Shown here: positions 1 through 11,094 of the stretch, piece by piece
Numbering within the stretch: position 1 is the stretch's first letter
Layout of the letters: each line of letters begins with the position of its first letter
Assembly: GCA_017893485.1 (NCBI GenBank)
Contig: CM030366.1
Coordinates: forward strand, 201,991,173 to 202,055,172
Origin: Hemerocallis citrina
Taxonomy: Eukaryota > Streptophyta > Magnoliopsida > Asparagales > Asphodelaceae
Direction of reading: 5' to 3'
DNA: 64,000 bases
Made by a program: the position numbers and the translations under genes
The notes under the pieces: generated by a model
What the model saw: only the letters and a program-made list of their open reading frames with translations
The model's database searches: none
Told to the model about the DNA's origin: nothing

Positions 1-71
1 GAACACAAGTACACAACCAAATCTCTATAATTTCGAAGCTATAAACTTCTAATTTCCAATTTTCTTTTCAG

Positions 72-149
72 CTGGATGAGAATTCTAGAGTTGTACTGAA
101 GAAGCTACTGGATGGTGCTACTAACCAAGCTCTCCAATCTCAGGCTAAG
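72..149 (+). CDS. Gene A, internal exon (unidentified host gene)
   Basis: Seen: a pyrimidine-rich tract and AG at 70-71, then 78 bases open in one frame (26 codons starting LDENSRVVLKKLLDG), then GT at 150-151. The exon is phase 0 at both ends, and the same frame continues in the exon-like segment at 9187, where it reaches a stop. The product is lysine- and glutamine-rich, looks helical and soluble, and shows no domain I can name. Upstream exons lie outside the window. Inference: this is the penultimate exon of a host gene whose last intron has been enlarged to 9 kb by a Copia element. It could also be one exon of a decaying gene, because the next exon is disrupted. Confidence 0.45.
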
Positions 150-782
150 GTAACATTGACTAGTACTAGATTTGTTGCATGCTTACTTACTGCAATGTAT
201 TTTTATCTTCTAAGTTTTTGTTATCAAATCATGTTCACTTGGGAAAGTGGTAGACATTATTAAGCATTTCAATGTTAAATGTTTGCGAACATAATGAGTG
301 CATAAGATAAATAAATTCATACATATATTATAGAATTTGCCAACATTGCTATAAACATTTTATGTGTAATGCTCATCTCTGTGCCTGTGAAGTTGAGAAA
401 GCATGTGTAAGTCGTGCTCAAAGAATTTAATTCTGGTATCTATAGGATGATGTATCTCAAACATGAATGATGACTTCACACACTTATTCTGGAGTTACAG
501 TAACTCAACAGACACGCAATGCACTTATGTTTTACGTATTTTCATGTATGTGTAGAAATATGCTCAATATTTTTAATTATGGAATACCTAGTAATGTCTA
601 TTGATTTCAAATATCTGCATTCAAAAGAGAACCAAATTCATTCTCACGTCATAAGTTCAACATTATTAAAAACAAGTGTGTCAAAATGCCACTAATTTTC
701 AATACCTTCTTGGGAAGGGATTAGCATGCAACATAATGTGGTGAAATTTCTAATTTAGTGAACAGCAACATAACAATGTCTC

Positions 783-976
783 TGTTTAAATATAGTAATT
801 GTATATTCTGTTTCCTAATCTGTAGGAAAAAGATTTCCCAAATCTCTCATCTCCCCAATATTCTCTCAATCTCCTTTCTTCTTCTCCAATAATGTAATTC
901 TTATACATAGATGTATACAGTAGAGAAATAATTGAATAAGAATAATAATTATTTTTCCTAAAATCTGTTTTAAACA
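783..976 (+). repeat. Copia-1 5' LTR
   Basis: About 194 bp, TG...CA ends. It matches 8865-9002 over the first ~135 bases with several substitutions and is followed directly by the primer site. Confidence 0.7.
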
Positions 977-988
977 TGATATCAGACC
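977..988 (+). other. Copia-1 primer-binding site
   Basis: TGATATCAGACC immediately after the LTR is a mutated form of TGGTATCAGAGC, the plant Copia primer site complementary to initiator tRNA-Met. Confidence 0.65.
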
Positions 989-1566
989 CTAAAAAGATCT
1001 AGACTAAGTGAATAAGAAGAAGACAAACTTCCCCGAACTTTGATCCTGATCCTCGTCGATCCCCGAAACCCCAAACTCTCATCGCCTTCATCCATCGTCT
1101 TCATCGACATCCAAACCCCGAAATCTGAACCCCCAATCAACCATCGCCTTCATCAATCGACCGTCACCACACCGAAACCCTGAATCACGTCGCCCTCACC
1201 GCCACCCGAAGTCGTCGTGCCGATCTTCTCTTGATCCGTTGTTGACCCCAATCTCTCGTCATCACAGATCTGCAAGCGATCCCGAAGTCTCCTGAAGCCA
1301 TCGCGCAGATCCCGAAGTCTCCTGATCTGTTGTCGACCCTGAACCCGTCGACTCTGATCCCGTCGACTCTGATTTGTCATCCCTGATCCCGATCCGGTCA
1401 CCGTCCCTGATCTCGATCCTGCTGTCAACTCCGATCTCATGCCGTCGAACCTGATCCCCTGCCGTCGACCCCGATCCCCCTTCTCCACCACTCACCGTCG
1501 TGGTCGTGGTCATCACTGTTTGATGATCTATTCAGATCTGTCTTTTGATTAAAGAATTGCTCTATT

Positions 1567-4500
1567 TTTTGATGAATCGGATAGAGTCTGTCGACTCCAG
1601 CCATACCAAAAAATATATTAATCAAAATGTCAATACAAGAAGGTTTTACAAGCCGTAAAACGAAGTCCAGAAACCCAACACACCATAGACAAAACGACAG
1701 AAATACAGAACAATCACTAAAGCGAAACCAAACACCGACGCGACGCGCCAGACAATGAACGCTAGAATTGGGCCGAGCTGAAGCCAAATCCCGATGCATT
1801 AAGGGATCCGTCACACTCGCTGAGCAGGAAGAAGGATCACTCCCATCAAATGGCTGGAGAAAGAGCAATCCCGCTGGGAAGGGACCAGCCGAAATGCCGC
1901 TCAGGCGAACTAAAAAAACTCACCAGCACACCCAAAACACACACCAGGCATCAGTGATGAAGGGAAACAGACTCCTGCAATTAAAACTCCTACACAAACA
2001 CTACCTGATGCGAGAAAGAAAGCTTGGGAGGGAAGCCCCAAGACTCCCGATAGGGCAACAATATCAATGCAGTGCTAATAACCAACAGAGAAAACACCAC
2101 CAAATAAATGCACCACATTGACAGACAGAGATATACCAACAGCAGAAAACCAACTCCACTAGGGAGAAACATAGTGAGGATCACAGATGATAGCTCAAAA
2201 AGTAAATAGGGAACTACAAGCATAATTAAAGAGCATTAGAGAAACTAAAACAGGGTACAAAGTCCAGTACCAACATAAACTATAAACCTGCCCTTCATCG
2301 AAGCAGAGACCAACTTCAAAAAGGTGCTGCCAGAGGGTGCTGCTAACACCATAGGTCCCAACCGGGTCAACGTCCCAGCTAAAAAAAGCATCACAAGACC
2401 ACTCGGATGGCTAACACCAACCGAAAAAGACATAATATAGACAAAGTTAATAAAAACTGGAACCAAAAGAGATAGTCCAGAGTTGCCACGTTGCTAGAGC
2501 ACCGGGCAGATAAGGCCCCAGCAAAAGATCCCCAGCGATAGTGCGGGCAAAATAGAACACCCTAACGGGATATCAAACCTGCGAGGCGAAACGAAACATA
2601 CTTAACCCAGGCAAAAACCAACTAAAACTGTAAGAAGAAGATCATGCTAAAACCAGAAAATAACATAGTAGACAAAGATTATAATGCATTAAGGTTGCTA
2701 AGGCAACACAAAGCCTCGGTTAAACGAAGATTGAAAGAGCTGCTAATGGCCTCGGATTTTAAAGTAGACGACCACAGCTCAAACAGGAACATGAATTCTT
2801 CGATACACTTATGGATAGATGCACCGCAGTTCTTGAAAATCCTTTGATTTCTTTCCTTCCACAATATCCAGATGATAATAAGCACAGAGAGGGACCAGGC
2901 CATGGTAAACTTAAGGTTTAAGGGAGTAGTCCAACACGCATTTAAGTTGGGAGGGATAGAGGGGAATTCCCAAGCAAGGGTGTTGAGCTTCCAAAGCGGA
3001 AGGATGAAAGGGCAGCTCACAAAGAGGTGGTTGACGTCCTCGTGGGCTTCCAAGCACAGGGGGCACTGTTGCCCCCAAGCTAAATCCCTCTTATTGAGAT
3101 TGTCAACCGTGAGTAATTTGTTGTTCAAAGCAAGCCAGGACGTAATTTTAACCTTAAGCGGTGCGCATGATCCCCATATGAATTTAGCAAAAGGCGAGCG
3201 GGTACCCCGAAAATTGAGGAAATGGTAAAACGAATTAACCGAAAATACCCCAGCCGCGTTCCACCTCCAAGCAATATCTTCTTTAGGGAACCAGTTAAAG
3301 TTATGCAGCAAAGATAAGAGAGCGTTAAAGTCTGAATTAAGATTAATAGGAAGCTCTATAGAAAAAGGGATGTTCCATACTCTGTGAGAGTTAACCCAAC
3401 AGAAAGAATCAGCGACAGAGGCTGAGGGATTATTAGTCAGTCGGTAGAGGGACGGATACGCAGCGGCTAGTTTGATGTTGCCAATCCACAGGTCCGACCA
3501 GAATTTTGTCTTGGAACCGTCGCAACATTGGTGAGAAATACCACACTGGAATGCAGCTACTGCTTTCCAGACCCCTTTCCAGAAAGGTGAGGCGGAACGA
3601 GAAACGTTGGGGGGAATTCCCACCAATTGGTGGAAGCATGGCAGAAGCTTCTGATACATTGGACCCAAGGTAAGTGATTGTACTTTTGAAATCTCCACAG
3701 CCATTTACCCAGTAAGGCGATATTATGGTTCCTCAAGTTCAACACCCCCAAACCCCCATCAAGTTTGGCAGCGCAAACCGCACTCCAATTACAGAGATGT
3801 GATCCCGGTTTATAAGAGGAGGACCCAGACCAGAAAAAGTTACTTCTGATTTGATCAATCCTCTTAATCACCCAGTGAGGCACATAGAAAAAAGACATCA
3901 TGAATAGAGGGATAGAAGAGAGGATAGAGTTCATAAGAATTAGTCTGCCCCCCTAGATAGCAATTTCCCCAACCAGACGTTGATTCTGGCTTCAACTTTA
4001 TCAATCAGGGGAGCCCAGTCAGATTTCTGGAGTTTACCCCATCTCAGCGGAATACCTAAGTACGTGATCGGGAACGAGGCCACCGGGTAGTTGAAGAAAT
4101 TAGCAACCTCGGTTTGACGATTGGGGGAACCCCCCAACCACAAGATCGAGGATTTCTAGAAGTTGATCGAGAGGCCCGAAGCTAATTCAAAACAATAGAG
4201 AAGAAGTTTAAGGTTACGAAGTGATTGGAGATTAGGTTTGGTGAAAATGATAGTATCGTCAGCGTATTGTAGGTTCAAAACACCATTAAAAAGAAAAGCT
4301 TCGGCCAGGCCCTCGATGACGTGGGCTTCACGGGCGTTACGCAACAGCCTACTAAAAACATCCGCCACCAAGGCGAATAACAGGGATGAGAGGGGATCCT
4401 CCTGACAGAGACCACATTTGATTTTGAACTTGTGGCCTTCCGTCCCATTAATGAACATTGAAGAGGTGCCAGAAAAAAGACTGGCTTTGATCCAGGCGAT

Positions 4501-5304
4501 CCATTTAGGACCGAATCCACGATGAAGCAGGATATCTAGTAAGAACTCCCAATTGACATTGCCATAGGCTTTTTGGAAATCGATTTTGATCAAAATCCCT
4601 TCGGCGCGCGATCTGTGACAATGGGAGATGATCTCCTGCGCCGAAGCCACACTATCAAGGATAAAACGATCCTTGATGAAGCCCGATTGAGCCGGGTCAA
4701 TCATGGGAGAGATACAGGCACTAAGTCTAGTAGAGAGAACTTTCATGATGATTTTGAAAGAGGTGTTGATCAAACTGATAGGCCTAAAGTTAATCAACAC
4801 ATGAGCGCCCTCCACTTTGGGGATGAGCACAATATGCTCATAGTTAATACGATCGAAGGAAAATGAACCCTGATGCAGTTCTTGAAACATGTTAAAAAGA
4901 TCGTTCTTTAACCAAGTCCATAATTTTTGGAAAAAGAAGGCCGGGAATCCATCCGGCCCCGGGGACGAGTCGCTTTTTAAAGCAAAAACGGCGGATTTAA
5001 TCTCCTCCAACGAGAAAGGGGCTTCTAGCCCTGATAAATCATGTGATTGGGTACCGTAAAGGTGATCCCAATCGAGGTGAATGGATCGCTGCTTGTGCGA
5101 CCTGATCAGGTTTTTATAGAAGCGGAGAAAGGAATTATGGATCTCATTGTCAGAATTAAGATCTCTCCTGTTTTCACTGATCGTAGAGATACGATTACAA
5201 CGTTGCCTAAAAGAAGCAAACTTGTGAAAGAAAGCTGTATTGGCATCTCCCTTTTTTAACCAATTAATTCTGGCTCTTTGAGCCCATTTAATATGATTGA
5301 GGTG
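1567..5304 (-). mobile_element. 5'-truncated plant L1-type LINE
   Basis: The 16-bp sequence AAAGAATTGCTCTATT occurs at 1551-1566 and again at 5305-5320, a typical LINE target duplication. On the minus strand the element begins mid-ORF2 (endonuclease absent), runs through RT and the C-terminal zinc region, a long 3' region (about 2600-1570), and ends in a short A tail (T run at 1563-1568 on +). It sits inside Copia-1, so it is younger than Copia-1. Confidence 0.9.
2679..5304 (-). pseudogene. LINE ORF2 remnant: reverse transcriptase and zf-RVT
   Basis: Minus-strand pieces 5010-4156, 4143-3940, 3934-3557 and 3704-2679 line up as one plant L1 ORF2 broken by stops and frameshifts. Motifs: SSPGPDGFPAFFFQKLW at the RT entry, FRPISLINTSFKIIMKVL, DFQKAYGNVNWEFL, and the catalytic LQYADDTIIF near 4270. 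The C-terminal zinc-binding zf-RVT module (CPLCLEAHEDVNHLFVSCPF) is near 3060. Reading back from 5010 towards 5304 the frame still resembles the linker before RT, which shows 5' truncation by incomplete reverse transcription. Inactive. Confidence 0.9.
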
Positions 5305-5598
5305 AAAGAATTGCTCTATTGAGTTGCTGTTGTTGTTTGGTATTTGGGCTCTTGGATTTGATCCCGATCGGATATAAAAGGAGCAATTCTATCGGAGGGT
5401 GCTGTTTGTTGTATTGCTATTTGCTGTTCTTGGCCAAGTTGTGTCGTTTGCTATTGGTCGCTGAAGATCAGATCCATTGTTTTCTTGTGCCGCTACTATG
5501 TGACAAACTGTTGGAGATGAGAAGAGTATTGGACTACCTCTACATTAGTTTCAGCTGCAGGTAATGATGGTAAGGTATTTAATATTTCTGCCTCTGTT

Positions 5599-8500
5599 AT
5601 GAATATTGCATGGATAATTGATTCGGGTGCTACCAACCATATGACTTTTGATTCTAGACAAGTTCAAAATTTTCAACAATCCACTAAATCAACTGTGTCC
5701 ACTGCCAATGGTGATCCTGCCACTGTTACTGGCGAGGGTACCATACATCTCACAAACAACCTAACCTTAGATACTGCCCTAGTTATGCCATCCTTGAATT
5801 TTAACCTATTATATGTTGCTCTAATAACTACTGTCTTACATTGTATTGTAGCCTTTTAGCATTCACATTGTGTGTTTAAGGATATTCGGACTTACAAGAC
5901 GATTGGTTATGGGGTTAGACACAGGAAACTCTATTATCTGGATTTAGAATCTGAAAGTTCAAACAAGTTGACTCAAGCTCTAAGTGTGGAAGGATCCGAA
6001 GATGAGAAGAAAAAAAAAAGATATTTGGCTATGGCATCGACGTCTATGGCATGCTTCTTTTGGTTATTGGAAGAAATTATTTTCAAGTTTATTTTTTAGG
6101 TTGGATATTTCTGTCTTTCTGTGTGATGTGTGTAAACTCGCAAAAGGTCACTGTGTCTCTTTTCCTCCAAATCTAAGTAGAAGCTCCCTTCCATTTATGA
6201 TTATTCATTCTGGTGTTTGGGGCCCATCCAAAATTACTACATTTGGAGGAGCCAAATGGTTTGTGACATTTATTGATGACTGTACTCGTATGACCTGGAT
6301 TTGTTTGATAAAGTCGAAAAGTGAAGTTAGTGGCTTGTTTCAGAAATTTCACAAGCATGTTATGATTCAGTATAAATCACAAATTCAAGTTCTTAGGAGT
6401 GATAATGGCGAAAAGTACCTGAGTTCGAATCAGCAATAATATTTGGAGGAACACGGAATTGTTCACCAGACTACATGCTCATATACACCTCAACAGAATG
6501 AGGTTGCAGAAAGAAAAAATAGACACTTGCTCAAGGTGGTTCGTGCTTCTTTCATCCATGGAAATATGCCACCCATCTATTGGGGGGAAGCCCTTGCTTC
6601 TGCTGCATACCTAATCAACCGAGTTCCCTCTAATATCCTAAACTTTCTCACACCATTTCAAGCATTAACTGAAGCTGTGAATGCACCAAAAGTCATCAAC
6701 TTGCCACCTCGTGTGTATGGGTGTGTTGCATTTGTTCATCTTCATCAACATGAACGTAATAAGTTAACTCCTCGAGCTGTCCGCTGTGTTTTCGTGGGAT
6801 ATGCATAGGATAAGAAAGAGTATCAGTGCTATCACCCACCAACTCAAAGGATGTTTGTGACTATGGATGTTGTGTTTCATGAAGATGAGATGTATTTTTC
6901 TTCTTTTACGACTGAACTTCAGGGGGAGTACCGAAGTAAAGTTCAGCTCTTGGGTATAATGAAGTAATTACCAGTAAGAACGAACAACTGGATACAAATA
7001 ATGAGGAACACTTAAATGAAGACCTAGCAAGGGAGGAAGACCCTCATGAAGAAGTGAAACCAAGGGAAGAAGACCCTCTTGAAGAATTGCAACTAGTACC
7101 AAATTTTAATGAGAGTGAACCGTCAGAACCCCAAAATCAATCGTCATCGTTGTCCAAATCTCCTAGAAGAGAACTCCCGCCCCGTACTAATAGAGGTATT
7201 CCAAACCCCACTTATGAACCTGATCCCACTAGTAACGTCAAATATCCCATGTGAAATTATGTATCCACTCACCGCTTGTTGAAATCAAATAAATCATTTG
7301 TAAATCAATTATCTACTGTATCTATTCTTAACAGTGTGCAGGAAGTCCTTACTGATCCAAAGTGGAAAGCAGCTATGGATGAGGAGATGAAGTCCTTGAA
7401 AAAGAATGAGACTTGGGAGATAGTCGAGCTGCCAGCAAGAAAGAAGCCAGTAAGATGCAGATGGATTTATACGATGAAATATAAGTCTGATGGTTCAATA
7501 GAACGATACAAAGCATGCCAAAGGATACACTCAAACGTATGGAATTAATTATGAAGATACATTTGCACCTGTGGCAAAATTCAATACTGTTCAAGTCCTA
7601 CTGTCATTTGCTGCAAATCTTGACTGTCCGTTGGAGCAATTTGATGTGAAGAATGCATTTTTGTATGGAGAATTGACAGAGGAGGTTTATATGGATCTTC
7701 CACCAAGGTCGAACAGACCAGTCCAACACAGCAATAAAGTATGTCGTTTGAAGAAAGCATTGTATGGACTTAAGCAGTCGCCAAGAGCTTGGTTTGGGAG
7801 ATTTACAAAATCAATGAGGACATTCGGATACTATCAGAGTAATTCAGATCATACTCTGTTCCTAAAAAGGAAACAAGGTAAAATTACTGCTCTCATTATT
7901 TATGTGGATGATATGATAGTAACTGGAGATGATCCTGATGAGAGGAATGCATTCAAGAACTACTTATCACAAGAGTTTGAAATTAAAGATCTTGGGTCTT
8001 TGAAATACTTTCTTGGTATTGAAGTTTCTCGCTCAAGAAAGGAGATATTTTTGTCTCAAAGAAAGTATGCTTTTGATTTATTAAAGGAAACTGAAATGTT
8101 CTCTTGTCAGCCAATTAGTACACCGTTAGAAGAATGACTGAAACTGTGCAACGAAGCTGATCATGTACCTTGTGATAAGGAAAGATATCAGAGATTGGTT
8201 AGACGGCCGATGTATCTTGCACATACACAGCCATATTTTTCATATGCTTTAAGTGTGGTAAGTCAATTTATGCATGCGCCTCGGGAACAACATATGGATG
8301 CGGTGATGAGAATTATGAGATATATTAAGTCTACTCCAGGAAAATGGGTCTTATTTGCGAAACATGGTCACTTGAAGGTTGATGCATATATTGATGCTGA
8401 TTGGGCAGGATCTATAATTGATAGGCACTCCACTTCAGGATACTTCACCTTTGTTGGAGAAAATTTAGTTACATGGAGGAGCAAGAAGCAAAATGTTGTT

Positions 8501-8857
8501 GAGCGCTCTAGTGTAGAAGCTGAGTATTGCGAAGTAGCTTTAAGTATAGCGGAAGCTTTATGGCTAAAACTCTTGTTGCAGGACTTAGGCTATGGTCCGA
8601 ATGAACCTATGAAAGTGTATTGTGATAGTCAAGCAGCGTGTGATATTGCTGCTAACCCAGTTCAGCATGATAGGACGAAACATGTAGAGGTGGACAGATT
8701 CTTCATTAAAGAAAAAATAGATGAGAAAGTTATTGAGATATCAAAAGTGAAGTCAGAAGATCAGCTTACAGATATTCTAACCAAGACAGTTTCGAATCAG
8801 CTCTTCTTGAAATTTGTTGACAAGTTGGGCATGTTCAATATCTATGCACCAACTTGA
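5599..8857 (+). pseudogene. Copia-1 pol remnant: protease, integrase, RT, RNase H
   Basis: Would process the polyprotein, integrate the cDNA, and copy and degrade the RNA template of a Copia particle. Visible in order: aspartic protease with DSGATNHM near 5620; pre-integrase zinc-finger region near 6030 (LWHRRLWHASFG); integrase core with FIDDCTRMTW near 6270, LRSDNGEKY near 6400 and PQQNEVAERKNR near 6490; RT entry at about 7345 (WKAAMDEEMKSLKKNETWE) with the catalytic YVDDM at about 7900; RNase H from about 8390 with DADWAGS and CDSQAACD. In-frame stops (for example at 6437 and 6807) and frame changes near 5860, 7250 and 7545 break it into at least eight pieces. Family assignment is sure, lineage is not. 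Confidence 0.9.
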
Positions 8858-8864
8858 GGGAGAG

Positions 8865-9002
8865 TGTTGAAATATAGTAATTGCATATTCTGTTTCCTAA
8901 TCTATAGGAAACAGATTCCCCAAATCTTTCATCTCCCCAATCTTCTTTCAATCTCTTTTCTTATTCTCCAAGAATGTAATTCTTATATATAGATGTATAC
9001 AG
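8865..9002 (+). repeat. Copia-1 3' LTR, truncated
   Basis: Begins TGTTGAAATATAG after a purine tract. Similarity to the 5' LTR stops after GTATACAG, so the last ~55 bp are replaced or deleted. Confidence 0.65.
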
Positions 9003-9186
9003 GGTTTTTTTTCCTTTTAAAGAAATTAAAATTAAAATAAATGTGGCCTAAGGGTCACGGGATCTCATGCAAATTATGATGTTCTTTTCTGCACTTCTCC
9101 GGCCCAGAACGTATAGTAAAGAGAGATGTATTTGCCTGCATTAAATCATGTCCATTATTGGCTGCTCATGTTCACTTATGATGCAG

Positions 9187-9508
9187 ATAGTTTGCAACAA
9201 CACCCAGGGCCGGTCCTGAGTTCCCGGGCACCCAAGGCGAACTTCTGAAATGGGGCCCCTAATAACATATTTTTTTTTTTCGCACGCAAAATACGTGCCT
9301 ATATTTTTAAGCGAAGTTCAAATTTGGGGCCCCTAAAATCGCGAAATCTCCGGGGGCCTAAGGCGGCCGCCTTACCCGCCTCTAGGGTAGGGCCGGCCCT
9401 GACAACACCTCTCCAAAACCTGAGATAAAAGAAGCTAAAATTTCAACTGGGAAGGAGGCTGACACTTCACAGAAATTTCAGAAATGCAACCAAGTTGCCG
9501 CTACCTAA
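9187..9508 (+). pseudogene. Gene A last exon, interrupted by a hAT MITE
   Basis: AG at 9185-9186 opens the exon in phase 0, matching the exon at 72-149. Six codons (9187-9204) are followed by a 197-bp MITE plus one copy of its duplication (9205-9409). The frame then resumes at 9410 with SPKPEIKEAKISTGKEAD and ends at TAA 9506-9508. Ignoring the insertion, the two exons give a continuous hydrophilic C-terminus. As the DNA stands, the frame runs four codons into the MITE and meets TGA at 9217-9219, so about 32 residues are lost unless the MITE is spliced out. Product unidentified. A Mutator-like element lies 19 bp past the old stop. Confidence 0.45.
9205..9401 (+). mobile_element. hAT-type MITE, 197 bp
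   Basis: Ends CAGGGCCGGTCCT and GGGCCGGCCCTG form a terminal inverted repeat. The 8-bp sequence ACAACACC flanks both sides (9197-9204, 9402-9409), the hAT signature. No coding capacity. Related copies are at 31710-31906 and 40804-41200. Confidence 0.9.
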
Positions 9509-9527
9509 GAAGAACCCGCTGCTAATG

Positions 9528-10202
9528 GAATTTTTTTCCAAACTGTCCCACTTTTTGAAAGTTTATCCCAAACTGCCATACTTTTTTTTAAAATTCACAA
9601 ACTGCATCACTCGCTTTCTGAAAAAGCGAGTGTGGTTAAAACATCATCGTTTTTTCAGAAAGCGAGTGTGAAGCTTTTGATTTTCAAAAGCCTACACTCG
9701 CTTTATGAAAAACCGATTGGGTTTTAACCACACTCGCTTTTTCAGAAAGCGAGTGTCACTCAGGCCTTAGTTGTCAGTGGGTGCGTCTTAGTCATGTTAC
9801 TGTTCATGGGCGGAGAAGTTGGTCTTGGGTTCGAGTCTTGGTAGGCTCTGAGTTTTATAATTTTTGATTGTTTCCTAATAAGAGAGAGCAAGAACTTAAG
9901 AATTTAAGACTCAATTCAAATTGGTTAGTCACTCAGGCCTTTGTGGTTAGTGGATGCATTTTAGGGCTGTTACTATTCATTGGCGGGGCTATTGGGTCTG
10001 GGTTCAAATCCAGCCTTTCCAACTTTTTTTAATTCGTTTTTTTTAGTTTTTCCCCGAAATAAAAGTCGGAAAAAAATATTATAATTTCTTATAAATTAAT
10101 TAGATCTTATAAGATCTGTTTCTACATTATTTCAACTTAAGTTGGAGAATTGAAAGTGATCTTTATATCAAAATATGAAATTGAAGAGCTTGATAATTAT
10201 TA
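9528..10202 (+). repeat. Left terminal inverted repeat of the Mutator-like element
   Basis: Inverse of 30556-31204 with scattered differences. It contains repeated ACTCGCTTTTTCAGAAAGCG palindromes (9610-9760) and two tRNA-like modules, each starting TCACTCAGGCCT and ending in a B-box-like GGGTTCGA/GGTTCAAATC (about 9762-9845 and 9930-10012). Confidence 0.85.
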
Positions 10203-10379
10203 TGTAATGTCCCGAATTCCAAATAAGACTGAATTCGAGATTTCACAGGATCTTTACTTCACTTCGAACAATTTTACAAGGAAATTAAAACGTTTTAATA
10301 GTATATCAGAGTTCATTACATTTTTGTTTACACAGTGGAAGAATACAACAATGAAATAAAATACAACTTGTACAACTAT
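10203..10379 (+). repeat. Partial second copy of the solo LTR start
   Basis: 177 bp beginning TGTAATGTCCCGAATTCC matches the first ~180 bp of the element at 11095 and sits at exactly the same position in its ~510-bp unit. Confidence 0.8.
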
Positions 10380-11094
10380 GGGTTCAAATCCAGCCTTTCC
10401 CACTTTTTTTAATTCGTTTTTTTAAGTTTTTCGTGAAATAAAAGCTGGAAAAAAATATTATAATTCCTTATAAATTAATTAGATCTTATAAGATATGTTT
10501 CTACATTATTTCAACTTAAGTTGGAGAATTGAAAGTGATCTTTATATCAAAATATGAAATTGAAGAGCTTGGTAATTATTTTATGAATGAAAATGTGATT
10601 TCCTTTGGCTTAATAAATTATAAGAATGAAAGAATGTGAAAATGGTTCTCTCTTACCATGCAAAAACTGTAAATGACCCTTCCCTGTCTTGCTACTGATG
10701 ATACAGTAACAACTAATTCATGTAATAATATATGTTTGGTAAGGAGGTCAATAGAAATATGAAGCTACAGGTTGAAAATTACAATCTCTGATTAATTAAT
10801 TCCTTTTATGGTATCAGAGCCATAAAAGAGAAATTCAACCTTCATTTTTTGCTAGTTACCAGTTTGATTGAGGGGCTGTTGGGTCTGGGTTCGAATCCGA
10901 CCTTTCCACTTTTTTTTTTCTAATTCGTTTTTTTTTTAGTTTTCCGTGAAATAAAAGTTGGAAAAAAAGATTATAATTCCTTATAAATTAATTAGATCTT
11001 ATAAGATCTGTTTCTACATTATTTCAACTTAAGTTGGAGAATTGAAAGTGATCTTTATATCAAAATATGAAATTGAAGAGCTTGATAATTATTA

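Larger units (their letters stand above)
783..9002 (+). mobile_element. Degenerate Ty1-copia element (Copia-1) split by a LINE
   Basis: Two related ends about 8 kb apart share the start TGTT(T/G)AAATATAGTAATTG. A tRNA-Met-type primer site follows the left copy. A purine-rich tract (AACTTGAGGGAGAG) precedes the right copy. Between them lie protease, integrase, reverse transcriptase and RNase H in the Copia order. No gag is recognisable: the region between the primer site and protease (989-1550, 5321-5598) is only C/T-rich leader-like sequence. The right LTR loses similarity after 9002 and I could not find a target duplication. Multiple frameshifts and stops make it dead. Confidence 0.85.
150..9186 (+). 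other. Last intron of gene A, filled by transposons
   Basis: GT at 150 and AG at 9185-9186 bound the interval. Positions 150-782 and 9003-9186 are AT-rich unique-looking sequence with no ORF or motif I recognise; 783-9002 is a Copia element with a LINE inside it. Confidence 0.4.

Noticed and set aside
1153..1868. Overlapping minus-strand ORFs rich in Arg, Gly, Ser
   Set aside because: They lie across the C-rich Copia-1 leader and cross the LINE target duplication; no domain or codon pattern.
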